Origin: Limnephilus marmoratus
Taxonomy: Eukaryota > Arthropoda > Insecta > Trichoptera > Limnephilidae
Assembly: GCA_917880885.1 (NCBI GenBank)
Contig: OU862913.1
Location: 45,417,460 to 45,481,459 of the forward strand
Direction: 5' to 3'
DNA: 64,000 bases
In this document: piece by piece, positions 35,001 through 46,381 of the stretch
How positions within the stretch are numbered: position 1 is the first letter of the stretch
Layout of the letters: every line of letters starts with the position of its first letter
Made by a program: the position numbers and the translations under genes
The notes under the pieces: generated by a model
Told to the model about the DNA's origin: nothing
The model's database searches: none
Seen by the model: only the letters and a program-made list of their open reading frames with translations

Positions 35001-38000
35001 TATTTTTAAAAAATAATTTATTTTTTTATTAAACCGTAACTATTATTAAGTAAATCTTTAACTAACAACCCCGAAATAGTTCGCTAATTAGCAATACCTG
35101 CTTAATAATTTCAAACAAAGATAACTTCGAAGGTAACAATAAACTCAACGCAAATTTACTCTATTTAGTGTCTATATATACCGTTGACAACTTTTTTGAC
35201 AAATCCCCTTTGTTTACATCTTTTTTTATTCTAAATAATCCTATTATATTATGTTCTCTGTTATTATAACATTGATATTATTTTTTATAGTATAGTAACA
35301 GTAGTTTAGTAACACATAATAGTATCCTTTACCTAAATACTTGCTTTTATCACACATACTTTGTTAAATGTTCATTCCTACCTTGTTATTATTGATAATC
35401 TCCTGTGTACCACTGTATACTTATAATAGCATCTATAATAGCACTTGAATGTAAAAGCCATGCTATGGCTTTTAAATAAATAAATAAATAAAAAATAAGA
35501 CCTAACATAAAACATTATGTAAACAAAAGTACAGGGCCACCTACTGAGGAGGACTAGGAACAAACAGATGAAATATTTACATACAGTATCATATCTTGTA
35601 ATTCTCATCAAACCTGTAATTAAATAGTCACTAATAAAAAAATTAAAAAAATTAAAAAAAAAACAAAACAAAACAAAATAATGTGTAATCTTTGTGAAAA
35701 GAATGTTGTAATATGTTAAAATAACAGAACATTATATTTGCGCAGAATAAAAATATGTAAACAAAGGTGACTTATAAGCAAGTAGTAGAATCGAAGAATC
35801 GAGCATTATTTGCAAACTAGGAATTGGTTATAACTAGAGTAATTTATTACAATGTTTATTGTAACCTTAAAAGTTAACATTGCTTGGAATGACTCGGCAG
35901 GTACAGTTAGTAAATTAGGTCTGTTATTTCAGGGCTGTCAGTTGGAGATTTTAATAATTATGGATTAGAAATTAATATATTTTATTAAAACAGTACATTT
36001 ATCAGCTATGGCTCTTCTGTCTGGTGGTTAAGATATCTGAATTAAGTGGTTTAGAAACTATGCAGACGTATATTTTTATGACTAAAATTGATTATTGAGG
36101 TATGTTAGTATAGCCTTCCTTTAACTATATTCCGTGCAGTTGAACTGCAATCTAATAAGCGAGTATCTAAATGACTCAGTTCTAATATTGTTGTTGCAAT
36201 TAAAAAGAATTTGAATCGAGTAGTTTTTGTAGGTACACGAAGGTAATTAGGCTTAATAAATCAGGGCTGTCTATATTTATTTATTTATTTATTTACACCC
36301 TTTTACGGGGCTTTTACATAAGTATGAAATTTACAACGGTATTTTGAAACGAAATATATAGTCTTTATTGTACATAACTGAACTGCCTCAGTAACAGTAT
36401 TTTGTATTTGTCTAAAGATAAATTGAAGATGTCCACTGACTTGGTATAATTATTTCCCTCCATTAGTATTCTGGGCAAAGAGGAATACATATGGAAGTTA
36501 GTTCCAGAATTTCTGCATTGAAATAAATCCTGACTTCTGGTATTACGTAGTGGAATCCGGAAGCTTATCAATTCAAGCAATACCGGACTATCAACTAAAT
36601 TATTTAGAATTTTATACAGAAATATCAAATCAGTGAAAATTCTTCTGTCTGACAATTTGAGCATATTCATATCATTTAAAATAGTGTTGTAGTTTAACGT
36701 AATTGCTGGAATACCCATTTTAAAATTTAGAAAACGTAAGAATTTGTTTTGTATTCTTTCAACAGCTTGTACATGTATATTATAATATGGGTTCCAGACG
36801 GGAGAATTGTACTCAAGTTGACTTCTAACATATGCAAAATATAACAGTTTAATACAATTTATATTGTTAAAATTTCTAGTTAGCCTAGTTATGAATCCCA
36901 ACATTTTTAAGCCCTTGTTAGAGATTTCTGTTATGTGGTTAACAAATAATACCATAATACCAAAATAATACCATTAACAAATGAAAGTCAAGTCGGAAAT
37001 AAATCTTCTGTCTGAGATTTTAGTAAGTTTCATTTTTTCATCAATTGATGGTAATTTATTGATTGTATTACGGGTACAGCGTAATAGAGAATATTAAAAA
37101 AATGAAACATTGCACAAACATGACATCACGAATTGTGTGTTTTAACAAACAAAATTGGATTTACCGGTAATTCTTTCAGTTCGCTTTAAGCATTCCTTTT
37201 TAACGTCCAGCAGGTCTACGACAATTTCCTTATAAGAAATTCCCTCTCGATCTTCACCTTCGGATCCTGGTTCTGCATTAATGGTTACCGTCTCTACATG
37301 AACGCTTCCTGGAATAACAAAAAATTCATGATTCCCATACTAAAATTAGACACGATATTATAAAATGGTAAATATTTCCTTATCGAGTACACGCACAAAA
37401 CACACTTTGAAAAATTAAAACAAATTGTACTAGGTAGATTACAGTTAGTAATAAGTAATTCAGTAACCAAAATTGAAAAATATTTCATTTTAATTGTTAT
37501 TTTGTTATCTTTAAAAACGCAAAATGTCATTTCTCAAGGAACGCCATGTTGTTATTTACGACGGCAAACGTCTCGCGTGATTTTTCGTGTTTATGAAACC
37601 GAACAAAATAATGATTAATACGCATTATTTATCATTTCCGAAGATTGCAATTCGTACTTATTATTGTCTAACTGACAGAGAGAGATTTTTTCTTTTAAAA
37701 ATGCGTATTTCATCTTAGTAATTAACATGGCGGTCCTTGAAAAATGACATTTCACGTTTTTTAAATAAAATAAAAACATTAAAACTACAACTTAAAGTTA
37801 CTGAATTACTTATTACTAACCATTGTCTACCTAGTACAATTTGTTTTAATGTTTTTAGTGTGTTTTGAGCGCGGACTCGATAGGGAAATATTTACCTATA
37901 AATTATAACTTAAACCATTTAAGACACAATTGAGAATGCGCAAAGTAGGGAGAAATTGAACTAGGAACTTCAAACTGAAAATTAGTAAACCGAAGGCATC

Positions 38001-38961
38001 TAGACATCCGCAGTAGAAGAGAAGAATTTTAGTCATGGAATAATTAATTCCTGCATCAATATTATAATATTTACTTTATGTTATTTAAAATTACATTAAC
38101 AGTTTATTGTGGTACAGCACGTTGTTGGTAGGGAACATACGATGAATTCTTTTAGTTTCCTAAAAGAAATATTTTATTAATGAAATAATTAAAAATACTT
38201 TGTTTTTACCACGATAATTTTTATTTAAAAGTCAACATGTTTCAAGAACGATGTTCTCTTCATCAGGACATTATATGTACTAAAACTAAATGATCAAACA
38301 TAGAAGTTGTGGGGGAGGAGAGAGGTGGAAAGGGGAGGTGCTTAGAAGATCAAAGACAAAAATTACAATGGAAATATGTTTAAGATAGGGTTATACACAA
38401 AATTAATTTGATTGTTAATAATATTTAAATTTCTATTGACATTTTTCCTAATTTCTAATATTTCTAAAGGATCTAAGTGAAAACCACTAACGTTAGTGAG
38501 TAAAATTTTAAAACCAATATTTATATCTAATGAATGGTTAAATTCAATTAGATGGTTAGCAAAAATGTCAATAGAAATTTAAATAGTATTAACAATCAAA
38601 TTAATTTTGTGAAAAACCCTATCTTAAATATATTTCCTTTGCAAAATTTGAAGAAGAAATATTTTAAATATACAAGTAAAGTGAATACTAAAAGTCGTCA
38701 AGAGCATGCGTCGTAAACAGGCATTTTCTTAGCTGCGAAACGAACATAGATTCTAAACATCTAAATATAACATTTTATACTTTTACAAATTATGTAATGC
38801 AACTTACTGTCTATCAGAGTAGTCTCAGAATACTGCAAACATTCCTTCTTCACATCCAAGTGGTCGATATCTATATCTGTGTATGGCATTTCACATCCAC
38901 CCTCTTCCTGGGATCCTGATTTCGTCATGATGGGAACACTTTCTGGGTTTAGAAGATCTAT
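32039..38961 (-). CDS. C2H2 zinc-finger protein B (15 fingers), three exons, start codon apparently lost
   Basis: The exons 38961-38808, 37308-37165 and 33333-32039 join through phase-1 introns (donors GTAAGT, GTAAAT; acceptors TTCCAG and TTTTTTCAG) to 530 codons plus stop, counting from the position homologous to gene A's ATG. That codon is ATA here (38959-38961), with an in-frame stop five codons upstream. The nearest in-frame Met is codon 12 (MTKSGSQEE). Exons 1 and 2 encode the same acidic module as in gene A (PYTDIDIDHLDVKKEC; EIVVDLLDVKKEC), keeping VKKE but losing IKTE. Exon 3 starts LLPSLKTHPVEK and encodes 15 fingers with HSGEKPF linkers. Fingers 5-6 and 7-8 are nearly identical at DNA level, a recent two-finger duplication. 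Predicted nuclear DNA-binding role. Introns hold LINEs, a MITE and AT-rich DNA. Confidence 0.75.
33580..34910 (+). mobile_element. Jockey/CR1-like LINE fragment with RT start and C-terminus
   Basis: 'SKSGGPDNIPPVFLKN' and 'HFPEKLKYSFLTPIFKK' are classic RT N-terminal landmarks. The catalytic palm is deleted. C-terminal pieces ('NDYKDVVDIFNTPFTKYK', 34550-34590) are followed by a tail ending 'gtaaaagcccagccgggcgg' and AATAAATA. It lies in intron 2 of gene B in opposite orientation. Confidence 0.75.
35170..35490 (+). mobile_element. LINE 3' tail fragment
   Basis: Ends 'gtaaaagccatgctatggc' followed by (taaa)n, the same kind of tail as at 34890. 35491-36270 is AT-rich without recognisable features. 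Confidence 0.5.
36280..36955 (-). mobile_element. LINE ORF2 C-terminal fragment with tail
   Basis: An open 196-codon minus ORF reads 'LKMLGFITRLTRNFNN', 'LYFAYVRSQLEYNSPVW', 'QNKFLRFLNFKMG' and ends 'DIFNLSLDKYK'. A 'gtaaaagccccgtaaaaggg' tail and (aaat)n repeats follow. Related to the plus-strand copy at 33580. It lies in intron 2 of gene B in sense orientation. Confidence 0.8.
37367..37896. mobile_element. Foldback MITE, GGTAAATATTTCC ends (family M3)
   Basis: Inverted ends of about 110 bp begin GGTAAATATTTCC. The flanks TATAAAAT and TATAAATT are an 8-bp duplication with one mismatch. A second copy with perfect duplication is at 58341-58904. It lies in intron 1 of gene B. Confidence 0.75.
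38225..38273 (-). ncRNA. Hammerhead-ribozyme motif downstream of Penelope-like tail
   Basis: Minus strand: GTC, CTGATGA, hairpin AGAAC-ATC-GTTCT with a bulge, GAAA, palindromic CATG, TT, then GAC, which can pair with the leading GTC as stem I. It lies ~90 bp 3' of the stop of the Penelope-like ORF end at 38363, the position where such ribozymes occur in Penelope-like element terminal repeats. Confidence 0.7.
38363..38563 (-). mobile_element. Penelope-like element, C-terminal ORF fragment
   Basis: The minus strand encodes 'FANHLIEFNHSLDINIGFKI' ... 'VSGFHLDPLEILEIRKN' ... 'NIINNQINF', ending at TAA. The His-containing block followed by the 'EILEIRKN' block resembles the C-terminal part of the GIY-YIG endonuclease domain of Penelope-like retroelements. 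An inverted plus-strand copy of the tail follows at 38565-38690. RT is absent, so it is a truncated copy. Confidence 0.65.
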
Positions 38962-39334
38962 GGAGTTCTTTTATTTTATGGTAATTGGTTGTATCTCAAA
39001 AAATAGACCTCCATATGAACATAAATCTAATTTGGGAATAATTGTGTACGAACTTTGCGTATTAACCTTCAGTTAGAAAATCCTGTCAAAACAATAAAAA
39101 ATGTTTTACTTTACAACTTTTGAAAATAGGGATACGATTTCGACAGTATTTTTTTGATTTTATTTGACCTTTGCAACATTTAAAAGCGTTTAACAGAACG
39201 GTTGTCATTGTTGCAACTAATACGAATAGTGTGAATCGTGTTCAAAATTATCAGCTGTAATTAAGTGGAATAAATTTTTATATTCGTTTTATTATAATAT
39301 ATTAAAATTATCAGCATTAGAACTCACCGATAAC

Positions 39335-39860
39335 TGTCGAGGCATGAGACGATTGGTTTAACTGCTTGGATAAAACAGCGTAAAGGGTATTAAGCATAAT
39401 AAGATAGTAGAAACAGGGCGGAAAGATTCGCATTGGCGAGAGCACGTGTCAATTGTGGTGAGGTTAGGTCATAAGGTTAAGTCCATAAATAAACCAGTCA
39501 TTACATACATAGACAATAAGAAAGACATGAACAAAGACAATTATTTTTCTATTGTTTTTCAAGTAAGTACTCTCCTTTGATCAAAAATATAGTGTTCGTT
39601 GCCTTTTAATGGAATCTAGTAGACAAAATGGTGTGATTTGATGGAAAACAGCTAAAATGGCTAATACTGCATTTCGCTTGCCATTCCGAGACTTGATATT
39701 TTTAATAAAAAATAATGGACTATTATTTTTAATAAAAACTAATGGACCATTATTATTAAGTTATCTGATTTTTTTTTATAATATCGACATTCGAATCTAA
39801 TATATGAAACATTGATACACTATAAACACAAATTTTCAATCATTTCCCTCTTCAAAAACA
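39335..39860. repeat. Segmental duplicate of kinase upstream region
   Basis: Matches 7741-7915 (left part) and 10805-10990 (right part) without the intervening transposons. It lies immediately upstream of gene B exon 1. Confidence 0.65.
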
Positions 39861-39989
39861 TCAACAGTAACCACTCAAATCACAAACCAATGCAATTACC
39901 TTAATTCAATTCCTTGGAATGAATTCTCCATACAAATCTTACACAGGTAAACAAAGAATAATGAAGGCCTTTACTTATACAGTATCATA

Positions 39990-40213
39990 CTTCAAGTTTA
40001 TTTCTACAAGTTCAAGGCTGAACTTGTAAAAATAAACTTGTATACGAAGGTTTATGAAAGTGTCAAAACAATATAAAAATTAAATGTTAATTAAAGACAG
40101 TTTTCTGTACTGTGGTGAAATCTCCACAGTACACAAAAATACCGTCTGAGGGGGGCACTTGCCCCCGTGCCCCCCCCCCCCCCTCCCCCTCCCCACCCTA
40201 AATCAGCCCTTGG
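39990..40213 (-). mobile_element. TE end shared with 5780-5975
   Basis: 'ccacagtacacaaaaatacc' and the C/G-rich '...cacttgcccccgtgcccc' match the kinase-intron repeat in opposite orientation. It ends at 'ctaaatcagcccttg' next to the hAT target duplication. Confidence 0.5.
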
Positions 40214-40989
40214 GTGTGAGGCAGTGGCGGATTATCCCTAAGGCAAAGTAGGCACGAGGCACGTGCCAAGGGGCGCGAGGTTACGAAGGAGCGCCGATTT
40301 TTAAACAAAAAAAATCCCAGAGAGGAAAAACCAGCAAACAACTCAGCATCATACACACTTCTTGCTTCATTCGCATTCATAAATCGTCTCACGGTTGCGT
40401 TGCGGTACACAGTACTGGAGGAATACTGCGGGTAGGAGATACTTTCAAACGTGCGCTCTTTAAAATGATTTGTCGGTAACCGGTCGATGTACTGTCTCTT
40501 GGCGTGGTCCAACTTTATTTAAGTATTTAGTTCACTTGATCATGCCATGCCTTCCTTGGCTTTCCCTGACTTCGTTCACAATTCACTTCGCATCATATCA
40601 GTTATTTTTAATGCCCTCACCAAATAACTCTACCCTTGGGGGTTGACACTCGGTCGGGTATTACCCCTCCCCCCGTGTTGCACCCGGTGCGAGCCTCCAC
40701 CCCTAGCTACGCCACTGAATGAACCTTTTAATCCCATCCACCAAGTTTACTTGACATAATTTTATCACTAAATGGCGCTATAAAAAAATTTGGAAATCAT
40801 TATTATTTTTATCGGCCTGGTATTCTATCCGGATCTCCACAATTTAATACTGTCTTACCTATAATATTCCTACATGGTTTTACGACACATACTTTTTTTA
40901 CATTAGCTCCACTGAAGAGGGCTGAGGAAACTAATTTTCCTAAGGTTTTCCTGTTGAGCAACACCTTACTCCACTATGTTTCACAAGCT

Positions 40990-42560
40990 GTCTCATGGTG
41001 GAGCTTAACCTTTTTCATGTTCCGAATGCAGTTAAATAAACTATTTCTGAAAAGAGAGATTTAAAAATCCACCGTATGATTCTTAGAGGAGAAAAACCTA
41101 TTTCGTGTCTGGATTGCAACTATTCGTGTTCGGAAAAGGGATATCTAAGAAGTCACTTGCGGACTCAGAGTGGAGAAAAACATTTTAAACGTTCCGACTG
41201 CAACTATTCATGTACTACGAAGAGAAATCCAAAACGGAGAAAAATCTTTTCCATGTCCTCACTGCAACTATTCTTCTTCTCGAAAAAAATAACTTTAACG
41301 GCACTTGTGACTCACAGTGATGAAAAACGTCCAACACCAACTACTTACAAAATGAATTCATACATCGAGCCTGCCACTATCATAACACACACCTCACATA
41401 TACAGACATCTTCAATATAACTTTCAACAAATTCAAAGCAACACTATTAGATAAATGTAATGCATTATAACACACCACTTAACATCCAGATTTATATATA
41501 TTTATTGTATTATTTATCAGATTTCTTTTCCTAATTTGCAATATATTTACATTTTCCCTAATTACATACATATCATCCTTATACTCCTATAAGATCATAA
41601 GTTTACCCTTTATTGTGTTTTTCTATATTCTTATCATGCATATTTAAGTATTTAGCTTCTCTTAACTATTTTTTTTTCGTTTTTCTTTATTTTTTTCTTG
41701 TCTAAAAAAAAAAAAATTATCAGCGAATACATGTTTTTAGGCTTACTGTTTTATTTCAGCACTCTTTTTTTCTGTATCTTTGTAAAGCTGTTTGTTTTCC
41801 AATTAAAGATATCATTATTATTATTATTAAAAACCTTTTTCATATCTCGACTGCGACTATTCATGCGCTACAAAACGGTATCTTAAATTCACACGTTTAC
41901 TCGCAGTGAACAAAAACATTGTCATGTCCCGACAGCAATTATTCATGTTGTACAAAGGAAATTCTTAGAAATCATTTGCAGACTTATAGTGACATAAAAC
42001 CTTTTACATGTTTCTACCCACAGCGGACAAAAATCTAACCGGAACTTTTTCTTGTCCCGAATGCAGTTGTTCAAATTCTCGAAAGGGATATTTAAAAATC
42101 CACAGCGTGATTAACAGTGGAGAAAAACATTTTTCATGCTCTGAGTGTAACTATGCACCTACTACGGAGAAAAAACCTGAAAATATCACACGTTTTCCCA
42201 TAGTGGATAAAAACCTTTTTTGTGTCCCGGCTGCAACTATTCATGTTCTACAGAAAATAACAAATAAAACGTGACATATTTATCCACAGAGGTGAAAAAC
42301 CTTTTTCGTGTCCCGACTGCAACTATTCATGTTCTCAAAAGGGACGTCTAAGAACGCACTCGCTGATTCACAGTTGAGAGAGACCTTTTTCGTGTCTTTT
42401 TCTGACTGCAAATCTTCATGATCTCCAATGGGAAGTCTTTAGCATCACGTGTTTATCCACGGTGGGAAAAAACTCCTTTCATGTCCCGACTGCAACTATT
42501 CATGCACTACGAAAGGATATCTAAAAAGTCACATATTTACTCACACTGAAGAAAAACCTT
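40990..42560 (+). pseudogene. Decayed C2H2 zinc-finger array in hAT-like element
   Basis: Finger phrases occur at ~84-bp spacing across broken frames: 'EKPISCLDCNYSCSEKGYL', 'TFSCPECSCSNSRKGYLKIH', 'EKHFSCSECNY' and 'SCPDCNYSCTTKGYL'. An AT-rich insertion (about 41330-41830) interrupts it. The second His of the finger near 41160 is Gln (RTQSGEK), as in the 9.9-kb and 63.4-kb relics. Non-coding. Confidence 0.8.
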
Positions 42561-43121
42561 GATCAGTAAATTTTTACAGAAAATGTACGTTGTTAAGGAA
42601 TTTTGTCAATTCTGAAGAAGTTCAAAATAGTTCTTGTATGTTAGTAACGATATATTCAAGTGATTTATAAAACTGCTTGGTTGATGAATGTATCCATCTT
42701 CTTTCTTATTTAACAACGATAGCTCGAGATGGAGAACTGTCCCTAACAACCAAAGCGATTTTTCAGGTTCTAAGAAATAAATAACTCGAAATAATTTACC
42801 CAAACATTGACAAAGCCTTAAGAATGTGAGTATCGACGGCAGTTCGCAATTGCATTGGTGAGCGGAGTTTTTCCTGTCTAAGGAAAGAAAAAAATTATCT
42901 TCGCTTTTCCATGAGAGATTAGAGATTAAATTCGTGAGCAATACTTAGCATTGAATTTAACTTTTTACTATCTTTAAACTATGACGACGTTATTATCAAC
43001 TTTGCAAGACAAAAATGTAAAAGCAGAAATGTTGGTGTGATAAGTAAATACCAATTTTTAATCAACTTATTCATGACTTTATTTTTTTTTATTTATAAAT
43101 TATTTAAATTGTTTAATTAAT
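42561..43121. other. No gene seen inside the hAT-like element
   Basis: AT-rich interior; the 111-codon minus ORF (42606-42941) has no recognisable domain. A (tg)n microsatellite lies near 43153. Confidence 0.45.
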
Positions 43122-43469
43122 TATCCCTACTAATATTATAACTTCGAAAATATGTATGTGTGTGTGTGTGTGTACAGATATATGTTAATTCTTCACGAAA
43201 AAAAGCGATTGCGATGAAACTTGGTATGTAAAAAAAAATAGCCGCTAGAGGGGCGCCGATGAAGTGCTTGCCTAGGGCGCTCTCACTATGTAATCCGCCT
43301 TTGGTGTGAGGTAGAGTGAGGAGGTTGGAATCTAACCAGTTTCATTTTATATTTATGCCATAATTGCTTTTTCAAAGGTTGAATTAAAAATTTTATCCGT
43401 ACTGTGTAATCAGATAAAGATATTAGGTATAGTGCCACCGTATTCAAATTGCATAACGTGCTAATGTAT

Positions 43470-43935
43470 ATTAAAAAAGAGAAGTGGGCCTAATACACTG
43501 CCTTGGAGCACGCCATGTAATTGGTAAACTTGGACTTCTGTACTCTTAGGCGGAATTGATAATAGTTTACTGAGACCTCTTTGTTAGACTACTCTCAAAC
43601 CAACCACCTAAGAGGAATTTGCTTCTTTTATTCTTACCTGCAGGATTTTTTTATCAGAAATACGTGGTGAAATCCAGTATGAAGGGCTTTAGCTAGATCC
43701 AAGAATTCAGCGAGGGGTTTGGAACATTTATTGAGGTTATAAGAAAATAATTTAGTGAAAGCTGCAATTGCTTCTGAGGCACTACAACTTTGCGGAAGTT
43801 TTCATTGTATTCGAGAAACTTGTAGAGTCTTCGTTTTACCGGTTTTTCAATTATTTTTTGAGACCGGACTCAGCAAGGACATTTGTCTATAGTTATACAC
43901 GGATGATGTGTCCCCTGATTTAACCCTCCGTCGGG
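43470..43935 (-). mobile_element. Non-LTR reverse-transcriptase palm fragment
   Basis: The minus strand reads 'LAEFLDLAKAL' (RT motif around the first catalytic Asp) and, further on, 'GVLQGSVLGPLLF' (motif B region), with stops between. Dead LINE fragment of the Jockey/CR1 group. Confidence 0.7.
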
Positions 43936-44171
43936 CGCAGCCGGGTTCAGAGGCCAACAAAAGACATTGTTTTCCTTTCCACTTCTCAAAGATGGCCCAC
44001 CGCCCTTCCCTCCTTTTACTCACCTAACTTTAGGGAGCTCACACGGCGCCCGCCACAGTCAGTCGTCGGCCTTTACACGGCTCACGTACAAACTGAGTTT
44101 TTCTTTTGCCTTGTTTAATTCATATTTGTGTTTACTAACCTATTATTTGCATTTAGTTTTTCCTGTAAAGC

Positions 44172-44445
44172 CAGTGGCGTAGCGTGGGTTTCGGCCGCCC
44201 GGGGCGGAGGAAAATTTTGCCGCCCCCCTCCCCCCCCCTTACTTCTACAGGTACTTCTTCCGCAGATTTTCAAGCGCTGACCGGTGGGGGGGGGGGTAGA
44301 TAGCCGAGTACTCTAATATAATCATAATTATAAATTCTACTACAAATTTATATATTTGCCGCCATCATGAAAATTTGCCGCCCCCCTTAAACGGGCCGCC
44401 CGGGCGGGCCGCCCCCCCCCCCCCCCCCCCCACGCTACGCCACTG
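44172..44445. mobile_element. Short hAT-like MITE with perfect 8-bp target duplication
   Basis: Ends CAGTGGCGTAGCGTGGG and its complement; flanks TGTAAAGC at 44164-44171 and 44446-44453. The interior is GGCGGC-rich with long C-runs. It is a deletion derivative of the element at 57038-57930, sharing 'acttctacagg.acttcttcc' and 'ctgaccggtgggg'. Confidence 0.9.
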
Positions 44446-44454
44446 TGTAAAGCA

Positions 44455-44940
44455 CTTGCGTACTGCTTACTAACAACGTATGCAGGGACTCTGGAGGTCA
44501 AGAATCGTACATAATAAATAAATGTAGCTTCGTTTAACAAAAAATTACAATCTTGCGTGAGCCTTGAAGGAGTAACCATCTGTTACTTATACCAGGGCGG
44601 GTAAGTGATGGATAACCTCCAAAGCCCACCCTGGCTTCACAGGCCGCCTGCGCGCGATTGGATTCTAATTTCAATTTTTCTCTTTTCAGACATTTTATGT
44701 TCAGATTTGTCTGAATTTTTTGGCTAGAAAATATGCTCTCTATCAACCGATTGATGTTGATAATATTCTGAAGGTTCTCGTCACCTATGACGCTTCTGAA
44801 GATTCACCTTTGGTTAAAGATATAGAAAAATTTAATAAATTCACTTTACCTCTCTTCTACTCACCTACACCGGCACCACAAATACGACCCGCGCGCCGTA
44901 GTTTATGATGATTGCATTGTAAAATTCAAAACGTAAGTAA
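44455..44940 (+). other. Repeat Z and a 62-codon ORF of unknown nature
   Basis: 44455-44640 matches 60015-60200 in arrangement ('cgtatgca..gac', 'caacttcgtt', 'ggaggaaacca', 'accctcc'), so it is a dispersed repeat. The ORF 44720-44908 ('YQPIDVDNILKVLVTYDAS') follows an acceptor-like 'cttttcag' and ends in TGA. I do not recognise it; it could be an exon of a transposon protein. Confidence 0.35.
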
Positions 44941-44944
44941 ATCA

Positions 44945-45735
44945 TCTTATATATAAAAATGAATCGCTAAATGTGTTGCTAAGCGTAAATCTCGAGATCA
45001 GCTGAACCGATTTCGCTAATTCTTTTTTTCGAATATTCCTTGAAATACGAGGATGGTTCTTACGTAGACAAAAATTAAGAAAATTGCGCAGAAAATTGGA
45101 TAATTTCAGAAAACTTATTACTAACCTAAACGACTATCGCACGTTTGACAGTACGCGTGTTTGAGAATGAAATTTTGCAAAACAATGATTGTTAAATAAA
45201 ATTCTATTTTTGAAAATCTTTAAGTTGATAAAATTTATTTAAAGTAGGTACTCCTCTAATAGTTTGAATCGAATCAAGAATTTTAGATATTTTAAATAGG
45301 TACCTATGTTAGGTACCAAATTTAATATACATGAAAAATGGAAATTTGAATAAAAATTGTAAAGAGTGGCACGCGGGCTGTTTAAAAACTGAATGTACTG
45401 GGATTGAATATATGGAACGCGGGAGGAGGGTTGGCGGGACGAGCGAGCGGTAAAGGGAAGAGGAAAGGCGGCGAAGGTGGAAGAGGAAGGCGAGAGGGGG
45501 GAGGGGAACCTGGGAGGGGGGAGGAGAACTCGGGAGAAGGGTTTGCGAGACGGGGGAAGGGGGGGGGAGAGGAGTGGGGAGAGGGAAGGTGGAGGTGACG
45601 GAGTGGGAACGCGAGAGGGGAAAAGGACGCAGAAGAAGAGGTGGCGGAAGGGGAACGGGACGAATGGGAAAGGACACTCAGGGAGAAACAATTTCTTTAT
45701 TAAATAGCATAGCAACGCATGCCGGGACCAGCTAG
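44945..45735 (+). mobile_element. Non-autonomous Helitron with purine-rich interior
   Basis: It begins TC after A ('tcttatatataaaaatgaat') and ends 'gccgggaccagctag' before T. The interior (45405-45680) is a G/A-only-like tract on the plus strand, which creates long spurious Pro-rich ORFs on the minus strand. A second member is at 48765-49231. Confidence 0.75.
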
Positions 45736-46381
45736 TACAAAATAATAAACTGATATTTTTTATTTGGCGACCAATTTAGAAATAAAATAATTGACATGCA
45801 TGATGAAATTGAAATTGAACTGTAATTACCATGAACCTTATTATCATTGTATTTCATCATTATAACCTTGCAAATATACTAAAAATTATTTATTATATTA
45901 ATTATATAGTAAACCAGTTTCATATTGTATAATTTAAAAAAAAAACAAACATAAAAATAACCTTACAATATTTCAAAATCTCCAACCACCATCACACTAA
46001 GCGGAAAATGTTACTTGTGTCATAATAAAGGATTTAGCCAGCCGAGGAAGTTAACTCATGACGCCTGGGTGGAAACCAAACGCGACGATATTTCAGTCAC
46101 TGACTCATATACATAGGTAGTTAAGATAACAGCATTATGATTTTATTCACACATACCTTTGATTTGTGGGTAAAACAAAAAAATGTATAATATGTATTGG
46201 TTTGGTTAAATTTTAAACACAAATGGGTATTACAAAGTTCTTCTTATAACCTATAATTTAAGCATAATAATTAAGCATCTAATGTAAATCAATTTCAAGA
46301 ATAATTTCCAAACAATCGACAATGTTTGTTATAAGTTTCAGTCCGTACAATGACATAAAGCAATACATCATTTTGTTTTAT
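45736..46381. other. No gene seen
   Basis: AT-rich region 3' of zinc-finger gene C; probably its 3' flank or UTR. Confidence 0.5.

Larger units (their letters stand above)
40222..43303 (+). mobile_element. hAT-like element (3.1 kb) carrying a dead zinc-finger array (copy 2)
   Basis: It starts CAGTGGCGGATTA and ends with the complement CAAAGGCGGATTA. Perfect 8-bp target duplications GTGTGAGG lie at 40214-40221 and 43304-43311, diagnostic of hAT-type insertion. Both ends continue into the 'ggcgc' / 'tgcctaggg' subterminal motif of this hAT group. No transposase is readable. It holds LINE debris (40315-40500), an end of the other hAT family (gctacgccactg near 40707), a zinc-finger relic (40990-42560) and a Helitron-type 5' end at 43123 ('tccctactaatattataac'). 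It is therefore a composite of nested insertions or captured segments. Confidence 0.8.

Noticed and set aside
45239..45715. Long Pro/Ser-rich minus-strand ORFs (and 48932-49210)
   Set aside because: They are translations of the purine-rich tract in two Helitrons; no conserved domain, and both strands stay open because of composition.
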